Source: Paenibacillus tritici (GTDB lineage: Bacteria > Bacillota > Bacilli > Paenibacillales > Paenibacillaceae). From it: a stretch of 64,000 nt of DNA. Of this stretch, positions 34,072 to 43,139 are shown piece after piece. How positions within the stretch are numbered: the first letter of the stretch is position 1; each line of letters starts with the position of its first letter. Both the position numbers and the translations under genes were made by a program. The DNA is taken from positions 186,001 to 250,000 of the forward strand of contig NZ_JABMKX010000002.1 in the NCBI RefSeq assembly GCF_013204885.1. Reading direction: 5' to 3'. Under the pieces are notes generated by a model. It did not search any database. It was not told the DNA's origin and was given only the letters and a program-made list of their open reading frames with translations.

Positions 34072-35355
34072 TTAATTGGCCAAATCCATCGGACCCGGCA
34101 CAGGCACTTTGCGGCTGATGCGTGCTCCCAGCTTTTGAAACAATATCTCAATGCCGTCATATCCCCGGTCAATATGATGCGCCTGCTCAACAATGGTCGT
34201 TCCCTGAGCGGCAAGCCCGGCAATCACTAAGGCTGCTCCTGCGCGCAGGTCAGTGGCTTCAACCGTTGCTCCATACAATCTCTGCACCCCGCGAATGAAC
34301 GCCCGGTTCAGATCTATGGAAATATCGGCTCCCATGCGGGCCATCTCCTCCACGTGCTTGAAGCGCCCTTCAAATACAGTTTCCTTGATCACACTGAATC
34401 CGTCTGCCAGGGACAATAGAACCATTACCTGAGATTGCAGATCCGTAGGAAATGACGGATAAGGGGAAGTTACAATTCTATCTACCGCACGGGGTCGTCC
34501 CATACAGCTGATATTAATTATATCATTGCAGACTGTAATTTGAACACCGGCACGCCTCAGGATATGGATCAGGGAGGTCAAATGTCCTGCATTGGTATGG
34601 GTCAGCGTCACATTGCCCCGAGTGGCCGCTGCTGCGATCATCACGGTTCCGGCAACAATTCGGTCAGGGATTACCTCATAGCTGCACGCATAGAGCTTCC
34701 GGACACCCTGGATGGTGATCGTATCCGTTCCCGCGCCGATGATCTGCGCACCCATCGCATTGAGGAAGTTCTGCAGATCCTGGATTTCCGGCTCTCTGGC
34801 TGCTCCAGAGATGGTGGTGGTTCCCTCAGCCGTGGCAGCAGCCATCATGATATTCTCCGTAGCCCCTACGCTGGGGTAATCCAGATGAATATCGCAGCCC
34901 TTCAGCCTGGCAGCCCGGCAGCATATTCTGCCGCCCGTCTCTTCAATCTCTGCCCCAAGTTGCTTCAGCCCCTGGAGGTGGAGGTCAATCTTGCGTTCCC
35001 CGATGGCGCAGCCTCCCGGCTGATAGATGGTCACCTCACCGAATCTGGACAGAAGCGGTCCCATCAGAAAAATGGAGGATCTCATCTGCCGCATCAAATC
35101 CTCCGGAACATGAGAGGTCAGGAGAAATGACGTATCAATTGTTACCGTTTCCTCTTCATGCACCGTCCTGCAGCCCAGCCGCTGCAGAATATCCAGCATC
35201 GTTTCGATGTCAAGCAGCTTAGGCACATTATGCAGTGAGTGAACTCCTTCGGCCAGCAGGCTAGCTGCCAGAATCGGCAGAGCTGCATTTTTTGCTCCAT
35301 GGATACGAATGGTGCCTGACAGGGGATTTCCACCCTCAATCACCAATTTGTCCAA
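34072..35355 (-). CDS. murA: UDP-GlcNAc 1-carboxyvinyltransferase MurA
   Basis: First committed enzyme of peptidoglycan synthesis; adds enolpyruvate from PEP to UDP-GlcNAc and is the fosfomycin target. 427 residues with the start at TTG 35355, which has GGAGGTGA 5 bases upstream (a GTG nine codons earlier has none). GAKNAALP near 20, active-site Cys116 in YQPGGCAIGERKIDLHL, and PSFPTDLQSQ near 310. Cys rather than Asp predicts fosfomycin sensitivity. In B. subtilis the gene at this spot, between murG and divIB, is murB. Confidence 0.95.
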   Translation of the reverse strand: MDKLVIEGGNPLSGTIRIHGAKNAALPILAASLLAEGVHSLHNVPKLLDIETMLDILQRLGCRTVHEEETVTIDTSFLLTSHVPEDLMRQMRSSIFLMGPLLSRFGEVTIYQPGGCAIGERKIDLHLQGLKQLGAEIEETGGRICCRAARLKGCDIHLDYPSVGATENIMMAAATAEGTTTISGAAREPEIQDLQNFLNAMGAQIIGAGTDTITIQGVRKLYACSYEVIPDRIVAGTVMIAAAATRGNVTLTHTNAGHLTSLIHILRRAGVQITVCNDIINISCMGRPRAVDRIVTSPYPSFPTDLQSQVMVLLSLADGFSVIKETVFEGRFKHVEEMARMGADISIDLNRAFIRGVQRLYGATVEATDLRAGAALVIAGLAAQGTTIVEQAHHIDRGYDGIEILFQKLGARISRKVPVPGPMDLAN

Positions 35356-35540
35356 TGTATCACCTCCGAGATTACCGCTCACCCACCATAAGCACTTCCT
35401 GCACTTCTGTCTTTCAGGATGGGCCTCCGAAGAACTCTGCTCCCTATCCCTGACTCCAAGAGGTGCTCTGGGTGATTGTCACGATTATAAGATCATCCTA
35501 TGTCAGGAGCCCCGTGTGTGTGACAATGAAAGCCCGGATT

Positions 35541-36656
35541 CTAACGCTTCCGTCCTGCAGCCAGCCTGCGTAGCTCGGCGACCACCAGTGAGGCGGAATC
35601 TCTTTTGCCCAGGCGCCTTGAGGCTTCAGACATACTGCTGCGTACGGTATCCGCCTGGACGATCTTCTGCACCGCTGTGAACATCGCCTCGCCGCTCAGA
35701 TCCTTCTCAAGCAGCACGACTGCTGCACCTTCACGTTCCAGCGCTCTGGCGTTCGCTTCCTGATGGTTGTTCGTAACATTGGGAGACGGAATGAGTACAG
35801 AGGGTATGCCAAGCGCGGTAATCTCTGCAAGAAAAGAAGCGCCTGCCCGGTTCACAATAAGCGAGGTGCAAGCCAGTACCTCAGGCATATTGTGGACATA
35901 CGGGAGGACATGCAGCCAGTTCGGCAAACTGCCAAGCGTCTCGCGCACCGCCTTGCGTGTATCCTCGAAATAAGCTTCTCCGGTAACATATACATAATGA
36001 ACACCATTACCCTTACCCACAAACGGAGCCATCTCAATCATGGCACGGTTAATCGCCTTGGCTCCCCCGCTTCCTCCGACTACCAGCACAACCGTGCTTC
36101 CTTCAGGTATGCCCAGCGAAGCGAAACCGCGCTGCGGGTTAGCCGTCATGACCGTGGTGGCCCGTGGATTGCCCGTATAGATTACATTTTTGGCGCCGGG
36201 AAAAGCCGGCTCTGTGCCTTCAAAGCTGACGGCGACCGTATCGGCATACCGGCTGAGAAAACGGTTGGTCAGTCCCGGGATCGCGTTCTGTTCATGAATG
36301 AGCGTCGGGATACCGAGCCGGGATGCAGCATACACCACAGGTCCGCAGACATACCCTCCGGTACCGACAACAACATCAGGCTTGAACTCGCGCAGCATGG
36401 CTTTGGAGGCCTTGACCCCCTTCAGGAACCGCATCACCGTCTTCACATTGTCCATCGACAGCTTGCGGCGGAAGCCTGTAATATCAATCGCCTGGAAAGG
36501 CAGATTCTCCTGGGGAACCAGCTTGCTCTCCAGACCTCGTTTGCCTCCGATATACAGGAAGACGGAATCCGCATCTTCGGATTCCAGTTGTCTGGCAACG
36601 GCTACGGCAGGATAGATATGTCCTCCCGTGCCGCCGCCGCTAAGTACAATACGCAT
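35541..36656 (-). CDS. murG: MurG glycosyltransferase (lipid II synthesis)
   Basis: Adds GlcNAc to lipid I to make lipid II on the inner face of the membrane. 371 residues of GT-B fold: SGGGTGGHIYPA near 6-17, GTGGYVCGPVV near 100, HEQNAIPGLTNR near 121, GGSGGAKAIN near 194, and the donor site NRAGASFLAEITALGIPSVLIPSP near 270. ATG at 36656 with GAGGTG upstream. It overlaps or abuts spoVE. Confidence 0.96.
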   Translation of the reverse strand: MRIVLSGGGTGGHIYPAVAVARQLESEDADSVFLYIGGKRGLESKLVPQENLPFQAIDITGFRRKLSMDNVKTVMRFLKGVKASKAMLREFKPDVVVGTGGYVCGPVVYAASRLGIPTLIHEQNAIPGLTNRFLSRYADTVAVSFEGTEPAFPGAKNVIYTGNPRATTVMTANPQRGFASLGIPEGSTVVLVVGGSGGAKAINRAMIEMAPFVGKGNGVHYVYVTGEAYFEDTRKAVRETLGSLPNWLHVLPYVHNMPEVLACTSLIVNRAGASFLAEITALGIPSVLIPSPNVTNNHQEANARALEREGAAVVLLEKDLSGEAMFTAVQKIVQADTVRSSMSEASRRLGKRDSASLVVAELRRLAAGRKR

Positions 36657-36661
36657 GTCTT

Positions 36662-37759
36662 TCACCTCGCATAACGGGATAAATTAAGCAGAATACCTAG
36701 AGCTGTGAGCATCAGGGTCAGCGATGAGCCCCCGTAGCTGATCAGTGGAAGCGTAATGCCGGTTACCGGAATGAGGCCGATAACCACGCCGATGTTGATG
36801 ACCACCTGAACCGCCACCATACATACGATGCCTACGGCAAGATAGCTGCCGAAGCGGTCCGGCAGACTCATGGCCACCTTCATTCCGCGCCAGATCAGCA
36901 GCAGGAACAGCAGCAGGACGGCCAGCCCCCCGATAAACCCCAGCTCCTCGGCCAATATAGAGAAAATAAAATCAGTCTGCGGCTCCGGTACATAGCTGTA
37001 CTTTTGCCGGCTCATCCCGAACCCCAGTCCGCCCAGCCCGCCGGGACCCACCGCATACAGCGACTGGATAATCTGATAGCCGGCCCCGAGCGGGTCGGAC
37101 CAGGGGTCCAGGAAGGCGGTGATCCGCTGCAGACGGTAAGGCGCAGCCGCGATGAGCCCGGCGAAGCCGGCCAGCCCCAGCGCACCAAGGGCAAGCAGAT
37201 GCTTCATCCGCGCTCCGGCTGTAAAGACCATCATCAGGGCCGCTCCGAACATGACCGTGCCTGTGCCGAGATCCGGCTGCAGCATAATCAGCGCAAAGGC
37301 AGAACCAATCAGCGCCAGCGGCGGAAGCAGCCCGCGCGTGAAGCTGGAGATGTCATACTCATCCGTTCCTAGCCATTTGGCCAGGAAGAGAATCATCCCC
37401 ATCTTCATGAATTCAGAGGGCTGAATACCGAAGGAGCTGATGCCAATCCAGCTGCGCGCGCCCCCGCGAACGACCCCGATGCCGGGAACCAGCACCAGCA
37501 GCAGCAGAATGAAGCAGACGATCAGCGCAGGCCGGGCAAACCTCTTCAGCACCGGATAAGCCGTATTCGCAGTAATGAACATCGCGATCAGGCCGAGGCC
37601 TGCGAACAACATCTGTCTTTTGACAAAATAAAACGAATCGCCATAATTGCGGAAGCCCAGAACGGACCCGGCACTGTATACCATTACCATACCGATAGCC
37701 AGTAAAGCCAGTATCGGAAGCAGCAGCCAGATATCGGGCGCATGACGGGATTTGTTCAT
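36662..37759 (-). CDS. spoVE: SEDS-family glycosyltransferase SpoVE/FtsW
   Basis: Ten-helix SEDS peptidoglycan polymerase of 365 residues, predicted partner of the SpoVD-type transpeptidase encoded six genes upstream. Signature loops: GARSWIG, QPSEFMKMGMILFLAKWL, LQPDLGTG, DPWSDPLGAGYQIIQSL with the conserved catalytic-region Asp, and LPLISYGGSSL near the end. In B. subtilis the gene at this site, between murD and murG, is spoVE; whether it also serves vegetative division cannot be told. ATG at 37759 with GAGGTG 8 bases upstream. Confidence 0.9.
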   Translation of the reverse strand: MNKSRHAPDIWLLLPILALLAIGMVMVYSAGSVLGFRNYGDSFYFVKRQMLFAGLGLIAMFITANTAYPVLKRFARPALIVCFILLLLVLVPGIGVVRGGARSWIGISSFGIQPSEFMKMGMILFLAKWLGTDEYDISSFTRGLLPPLALIGSAFALIMLQPDLGTGTVMFGAALMMVFTAGARMKHLLALGALGLAGFAGLIAAAPYRLQRITAFLDPWSDPLGAGYQIIQSLYAVGPGGLGGLGFGMSRQKYSYVPEPQTDFIFSILAEELGFIGGLAVLLLFLLLIWRGMKVAMSLPDRFGSYLAVGIVCMVAVQVVINIGVVIGLIPVTGITLPLISYGGSSLTLMLTALGILLNLSRYAR

Positions 37760-37808
37760 CAGGAGCACACCTCTTGCATCCGTAGTAGGGGCTTATCCAC
37801 CCCCCTAC

Positions 37809-39230
37809 TTAAAGGTTATGCACCGCCTCTTTAAAAATACGCCCGCGCTCCTCATAGGAAGCAAACATATCCCAGCTGGCACATGCGGGGGAGAGCAGAA
37901 CGATGTCTCCGGCTTCCGCAAGCGCGGAAGCCTCCCGCACAGCCTCCTGCAGCACGGCGGCGGCGCTCTCCCCATTATCGACGGAGATCACTGTCTTTAC
38001 TCCTGCCAGCTGCGCAACAGAGGCCAGCTTGTCCCGGGTCTGTCCAAGCGCGACCAGCGCCTTGACATTCCCGCCGAGGACAGGCAGCAGCTCCATGTAA
38101 TCGGAGCCGCGGTCCAGGCCGCCTGCAATAAGAATAACCGGCTTCCGGAAAGAGGCCAGCGCCATAGAGGTAGCTTTGGAATTGGTCGCCTTGGAATTGT
38201 TATAATAGGCCGCCCCTGCCTTGTCTGTTACATATTCCAGTCTGTGTTCCACCCCGCGGAAGGAAGCCAGCACCGCGCCGAGTCCCGCCGGGTCTGCCCC
38301 TGCGGCAATGGCAATGCCGCAGGCAGCCAGCGCATTCTCCACGTTGAAGCGGCCGGGAAGCCCGATAGAGTCGACAGAGGCTATTTCGGTCTCCTTCTCC
38401 GTGTTATCCCGGTAGATGATGACACGCTTCTGCTCATCTTCAGTATCCGGCACGAAGGAAGGGCGGACAAATATGCCCTGCACCAGCTCCTCGGTCATGG
38501 AGAAGGGCAGGATTCCCGCCTTGAGATAAGGAACCAGCTCGCGGCAGACCGGATCATCCCAGTTCAGCACAGCGGTGTCACCCGGGCCCTGATTGGCGAA
38601 CAGCTTGGATTTGGAAGCGACATAATCCTCCATCCCCCCGTGATAGTCCAGGTGGGTCTCGGCAACATTCAGCAGGGCAGCGACCTTGGGCCGGAAGGCT
38701 TCCGTACCCTTCAGCTGGAAGCTGCTGAGCTCGACCACCATCCAGTTGTCTGCGTCAGCCTCCTGTGCGGCCTGACAGAGCGGCGTGCCTATATTTCCGG
38801 CTATGATGGGTCTTAAGGCTGCCGCCTCCAGCATACGGCCTACCCAGGTCGTTGTAGTGGTCTTGCCGTTGGAGCCGGTAATGCCGATGATAGGGGCGGC
38901 ACAGAGATGATAAGCCACCTCCACCTCGGTTACAATCTCGATGCCAAGCTCAAGCGCCTGCTGCACAGGAGCTACCGAATAGGGAATTCCCGGGTTTTTG
39001 ACGACCAGGGCCACCCCCTCATGGATCAGACTCTCCGGATGTCCGCCACATATAACAGAAATTCCCAAAGTTTCCAGTTCGGAAGCTTCGGGACTTTGAT
39101 CTCTTTCCTTTTTATCGTTGACCGTCACAACAGCGCCGTGTTCATGCAGCACCTTGGCCACCTGGACGCCGCTTTTGGCGAGCCCCAGGACGACCACTTC
39201 TTGATCACGGTACAGATCCGGATGTTTCAT
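37809..39230 (-). CDS. murD: UDP-MurNAc-L-Ala:D-Glu ligase MurD
   Basis: ATP-dependent ligase adding D-glutamate to UDP-MurNAc-L-alanine. 473 residues: N-terminal Rossmann domain (VVVLGLAKSG), central ATPase with GITGSNGKTTTT near 115-126, NVAETHLDYHGGMEDYVASKSKLF near 187, and C-terminal domain with HRLEYV, YYNNSKATN and DRGSDY. Follows mraY by 3 bases. A stem (AGTAGGGG with CCCCTACT) lies in the 49-base gap to spoVE without a T run. Confidence 0.96.
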   Translation of the reverse strand: MKHPDLYRDQEVVVLGLAKSGVQVAKVLHEHGAVVTVNDKKERDQSPEASELETLGISVICGGHPESLIHEGVALVVKNPGIPYSVAPVQQALELGIEIVTEVEVAYHLCAAPIIGITGSNGKTTTTTWVGRMLEAAALRPIIAGNIGTPLCQAAQEADADNWMVVELSSFQLKGTEAFRPKVAALLNVAETHLDYHGGMEDYVASKSKLFANQGPGDTAVLNWDDPVCRELVPYLKAGILPFSMTEELVQGIFVRPSFVPDTEDEQKRVIIYRDNTEKETEIASVDSIGLPGRFNVENALAACGIAIAAGADPAGLGAVLASFRGVEHRLEYVTDKAGAAYYNNSKATNSKATSMALASFRKPVILIAGGLDRGSDYMELLPVLGGNVKALVALGQTRDKLASVAQLAGVKTVISVDNGESAAAVLQEAVREASALAEAGDIVLLSPACASWDMFASYEERGRIFKEAVHNL

Positions 39231-39233
39231 TCG

Positions 39234-40199
39234 TTACAACCCCTTGATGAGATATAGTCCAGCAACGGCCAGCACGAGGCTTACCGCCCAGAAGGAGACG
39301 ACCACACGCCACTCCGACCAGCCGCCGAGTTCAAAGTGATGATGAATCGGGCTCATTCTGAATACCCGTTTGCCCCGGGTCTTAAACGAAGCGACCTGAA
39401 TAATCACGGACAGCATTTCAACTACGAATACCCCCCCGATGACCACAAAGAGCAGCTCGGTCTTGGTAACAATGGCAATCGCGCCAATCGCGCCCCCAAT
39501 CCCGAAGGAGCCGAAATCCCCCATGAACACCTTGGCGGGATGGGCATTGAAGACGAGGAAGCCAAGGACCGCGCCAATCATCGCAGCGGCGCAGACACCG
39601 GCCGCAATAGAGGTGGCCTGCATGGCAACCACAGCAAAGGCGGCGAGCGCAATCGCGCTTACGCCTGACAGCAGCCCATCCACTCCGTCCGTGAAGTTAA
39701 CGGCATTCGTAACCGCCATCATCATCAGAACAATGAACGGATAGTAGAACCAGGGGCCCCAGTCCAAGCTGAAGGATGTTCCCGGAACGCTGATATTGGT
39801 GTTATGACCCGCCGAAATCAGCAGGACGCAGAGGATAACTCCTACCAGCAGCTGACCCAGCAGCTTTTGGCGTGCGGTAAGCCCGAGGGAGCGTTTGAAG
39901 ACAATTTTGATATAATCATCCAGAAATCCGATGAGTCCATAACCCAGCGTAGCAACCAGCAGTACATAGAAATCAGAATTGATGACCGAGAATTTCAGAA
40001 AAGACAGCGTGAACGCGACCATGATGATCACTCCGCCCATCGTAGGGGTTCCCGCCTTTTTCAAATGAGTCTGTGGCCCGTCGTCACGAACCTGCTGCCC
40101 CAGCTTGAGCCGGCGCAGCAGCGGTATGATCAGCGGAGCGGCAATGACCGCAAGGATAAAGGACACAGCAATAGTCAGCAGAAGCAATTGATAATCCAT
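39234..40199 (-). CDS. mraY: Phospho-MurNAc-pentapeptide translocase MraY
   Basis: Ten-helix membrane enzyme of 321 residues that makes lipid I from UDP-MurNAc-pentapeptide and undecaprenyl phosphate. Catalytic motifs: LDDYIK near 93-98, NAVNFTDGVDGL near 165-176, NAHPAKVFMGDFGS near 219 and SPIHHHFELGGWSE near 284. The third motif reads GDFGS where most homologues have GDTGS; the catalytic Asp is kept. ATG with AAGGAGGGG upstream. Confidence 0.96.
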   Translation of the reverse strand: MDYQLLLLTIAVSFILAVIAAPLIIPLLRRLKLGQQVRDDGPQTHLKKAGTPTMGGVIIMVAFTLSFLKFSVINSDFYVLLVATLGYGLIGFLDDYIKIVFKRSLGLTARQKLLGQLLVGVILCVLLISAGHNTNISVPGTSFSLDWGPWFYYPFIVLMMMAVTNAVNFTDGVDGLLSGVSAIALAAFAVVAMQATSIAAGVCAAAMIGAVLGFLVFNAHPAKVFMGDFGSFGIGGAIGAIAIVTKTELLFVVIGGVFVVEMLSVIIQVASFKTRGKRVFRMSPIHHHFELGGWSEWRVVVSFWAVSLVLAVAGLYLIKGL

Positions 40200-40215
40200 G
40201 GGTACACCCCTCCTT

Positions 40216-41628
40216 TTAGTTAAAATTAGCTTCAGAATGATCCTTCAAGCGGTGAAGCACTTCCTCCAGGCGCATCCCTCTGGATGCTTTGAACAATACT
40301 ACATCCTTCTCGCTGCACTTCGCATTCAAGGCAGTGATCAAGGCTTCTTTATCTGTAAAAGCAAAGAGATGTCCGGCCTCGAATCGCTCCGAAGCCGCCG
40401 CAGCAATATGCGCCGCCAGCGGACCAAAGGTAAACACATCATCCGTCAGCTTAGGATCAAGGTAACTGCCGATCTGCCGGTGGAACATAATTTCCTCCGG
40501 CCCAAGTTCCAGCATGTCCCCCAGCACCGCGATTCTGCTGCCGCTGCATTTCATGGACTGCAGCACATCTATGGCGGCCCTCATTGAAGTGGGACTGGCA
40601 TTGTAGGCATCATTCAGCAGAACGAGCCCGCTCTCCGTCTCGATGACTTCAATCCGCATGCCGGTTAGCTTGAGGCCGCTTAATCCGGCTGCTATATTCT
40701 CCTCAGTTACATCATAATGACGCGCTACCGCAAGCGCAGCGAGTGCATTAATGACATTATGTTGTCCCGGCAGGGGAAGGGTAAAGGCGCGCTGCCCATG
40801 AAGCTGCGAGGTGAAGATCATGCCTGCGCTGTGCGTCATCAGACCGGTAGGATAATCATCGTTGTCCGCCGCCTGCCCGAAGCGGAAGGTCAGCAGGCCT
40901 TCCGGCGTACGGAAATCAGGCTCTGCCAACACTTCGGCAAGCAGCGGCTCATCCCCGTTATAGATCAGCAGCCCGCCCGGCTTAAGTCCGTCCACAATCT
41001 CCAGCTTGGCCCGGGCAATCTCCTTGCGGGAGCCTAACTGCAGCAGATGGGATTCACCCACATTGGTTATCACAGCCACATCAGGCGGGGCAATCCTGGA
41101 CAGGAGGGAAATCTCTCCGCGTGAGCTCATGCCCATCTCCAGCACAGCAATCTCAACATCACTGTCCATAGAGAGAATCGTAAGCGGCAGCCCGATGTGA
41201 TTATTGAAATTCCCTTGTGTTTTGTGTACCTTGTACTGCACTTCAAGGAGAGCGGTAATCATATCCTTGGTTGTCGTCTTGCCGTTGCTCCCCGTTACGG
41301 CAACCACCCGGGGAGCGATATCGCCCAAATAGGCGGAGGACAGCTTCTGCAGTGCTGCCAAAGTGTCCTCTACCAGAATAACCCCGCCGCCTGCCGGAGC
41401 CGGTCCCTTATCCCGCTGCCAGAGGGCAGCGGCTGCCCCCGCTGCCAGAGAAGCGGCTGCATAATGATGGCCGTCGAAGTGGTCTCCAACCAGCGGGACA
41501 AACAGGCAGGCGGGCGAAATTTTGCGCGAATCGGTGACGACGCCCTTAATTTCTATATCCTTATCTTCTGCCGAGGACAGCTCTCCTCCGCACATTTCCG
41601 CGATATCATACAGCGTTCTTATAATCAA
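40216..41628 (-). CDS. murF: UDP-MurNAc-tripeptide:D-Ala-D-Ala ligase MurF
   Basis: Adds D-Ala-D-Ala to complete the pentapeptide precursor. 470 residues: TDSRKISPACLFVPLVGDHFDGHHYAAAS near 32-60, P-loop AVTGSNGKTTTKD near 110, GNFNNHIGLP near 137, LEMGMSSRGEI near 160, NDAYNASPTSM near 336. TTG start overlaps the murE stop (TTGA), so coupling is likely; AAGGGG is 8 bases upstream. Confidence 0.96.
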   Translation of the reverse strand: MIIRTLYDIAEMCGGELSSAEDKDIEIKGVVTDSRKISPACLFVPLVGDHFDGHHYAAASLAAGAAAALWQRDKGPAPAGGGVILVEDTLAALQKLSSAYLGDIAPRVVAVTGSNGKTTTKDMITALLEVQYKVHKTQGNFNNHIGLPLTILSMDSDVEIAVLEMGMSSRGEISLLSRIAPPDVAVITNVGESHLLQLGSRKEIARAKLEIVDGLKPGGLLIYNGDEPLLAEVLAEPDFRTPEGLLTFRFGQAADNDDYPTGLMTHSAGMIFTSQLHGQRAFTLPLPGQHNVINALAALAVARHYDVTEENIAAGLSGLKLTGMRIEVIETESGLVLLNDAYNASPTSMRAAIDVLQSMKCSGSRIAVLGDMLELGPEEIMFHRQIGSYLDPKLTDDVFTFGPLAAHIAAAASERFEAGHLFAFTDKEALITALNAKCSEKDVVLFKASRGMRLEEVLHRLKDHSEANFN

Positions 41629-43112
41629 TAGCTTCGGCCCCTTATCACTTCTTTGGCAACGATGCGGTCATCGAAATCGTGAACGACTCCGCCTATCAGC
41701 TGATAGGTCTCATGACCTTTCCCCGCAATCAATACTACATCGCCGGGGCTTGCCATTTCAATAGCTTTTGTGATGGCTTCACGCCGGTCCGGAATCATCT
41801 CGTACTGTTCCTGCGGCACCCCGTCCTCGCGCAGACCTGCCTCAATATCACTCAGAATCTGCAGAGGGTCCTCTGTCCGGGGATTATCGGAGGTAACCAT
41901 AACATGGCCGCTGTACTTGGCTGCGATCTTGCCCATGAGCGGGCGCTTGGTTGTATCCCGGTCCCCGCCGCAGCCGAAGACAGTGATCACCTTGCCTGCT
42001 GCGAATTCACATACAGCCCGCAGAACATTCTCCAGACCGTCAGGTGTATGCGCGTAATCCACAATCACCGCGAAATCCTGCCCGGCATCCACGGATTCGA
42101 CACGGCCGTCCACGCCGGCTACCGACTCCAGGCTGGTCTTGATCTCTTCCAGCGGCACACCCTCCAGCAGGGCAGCCGTAATCGCTGCAAGCGCATTATA
42201 GACATTGAACTTACCGACCATCCGGAGCGAAATGTCACTCTCTCCCTTAAACGTCTCCACATGGAAAAAGGTTCCTTTGGCGGTAATCGAGATTTGGGAT
42301 GCCCGTACATTGGCAGAATGGTCTATACCATATGTAATGACTTCCGCTGCGGTCTGGGCGGCAAAATAGCTGCTGGCCTCATCATCTGCGTTCAGCACAG
42401 CATATTTGCGTTCTTCGTTCCACGGGGAGATCACGTTGCCGAGCCGTGAGAAGAACAGCCCCTTCACTGCACGGTATTCCTCCATCGTATGATGATAATC
42501 CAGGTGGTCCTGGGTCAGGTTGGTGAATATCGCGGTACGGTAGTCCGTCCCTTTCACCCGCCCCTGCTGAAGCGCATGGGAGGATACCTCCATTACACAG
42601 CACTGCACACCCTTAAGCGCCATCTGATTCAAGCTGCGCTGAAGCTCAAGCGATTCCTGTGTAGTCCCGGACATCGGATAACTCTGCCCGTCATAGCGCA
42701 TCTGGATCGTACCGATCAGCCCGGTCTTCACTCCATGATCCTGCATAATCCGTTCTATCAGATACGTGGTGGTTGTCTTGCCGTTGGTACCGGTGATCCC
42801 GATCATCCTCATCCGGCTGCTGGGTGAGCCGAAGAAGGCATTGGACAGTACAGACATCGCATACCGGCAGTCATCCACTACGATCTGGGGCAGATCAATC
42901 TCCAGCTTCCGCTCGCAGACCAGCGCGACGGCGCCCTTGGCAGCAGCCTGTGCCGCATAATCATGTCCGTCCACGGTATGCCCGGGCAGACAGATGAACA
43001 GATCGCCCGGACCCACCTTGCGGGAATCTGCCTGCAAATCCGAAATCTCTATGTCGCCTTCCCCATATAGACGGGAAGCCGCCAGACAAGAAGAAAGTTC
43101 ATTAATTTTCAT
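41625..43112 (-). CDS. murE: UDP-MurNAc-L-Ala-D-Glu:meso-DAP ligase MurE
   Basis: Adds the third residue of the stem peptide. 495 residues: DSRKVGPGDLFICLPGHTVDGHDYA near 28-52, P-loop GITGTNGKTTTTY near 106, SSHALQQGRVKG near 178, HTPDGLENVL near 350 and the specificity motif TSDNPRTEDP near 402. DNPR marks meso-diaminopimelate ligases (lysine enzymes differ here), so the wall is meso-DAP type, in agreement with dapL. ATG at 43112 chosen for ribosome-site spacing. Confidence 0.96.
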   Translation of the reverse strand: MKINELSSCLAASRLYGEGDIEISDLQADSRKVGPGDLFICLPGHTVDGHDYAAQAAAKGAVALVCERKLEIDLPQIVVDDCRYAMSVLSNAFFGSPSSRMRMIGITGTNGKTTTTYLIERIMQDHGVKTGLIGTIQMRYDGQSYPMSGTTQESLELQRSLNQMALKGVQCCVMEVSSHALQQGRVKGTDYRTAIFTNLTQDHLDYHHTMEEYRAVKGLFFSRLGNVISPWNEERKYAVLNADDEASSYFAAQTAAEVITYGIDHSANVRASQISITAKGTFFHVETFKGESDISLRMVGKFNVYNALAAITAALLEGVPLEEIKTSLESVAGVDGRVESVDAGQDFAVIVDYAHTPDGLENVLRAVCEFAAGKVITVFGCGGDRDTTKRPLMGKIAAKYSGHVMVTSDNPRTEDPLQILSDIEAGLREDGVPQEQYEMIPDRREAITKAIEMASPGDVVLIAGKGHETYQLIGGVVHDFDDRIVAKEVIRGRSY

Positions 43113-43139
43113 ACCCATCCCTCACTCTGTATAAAATCC

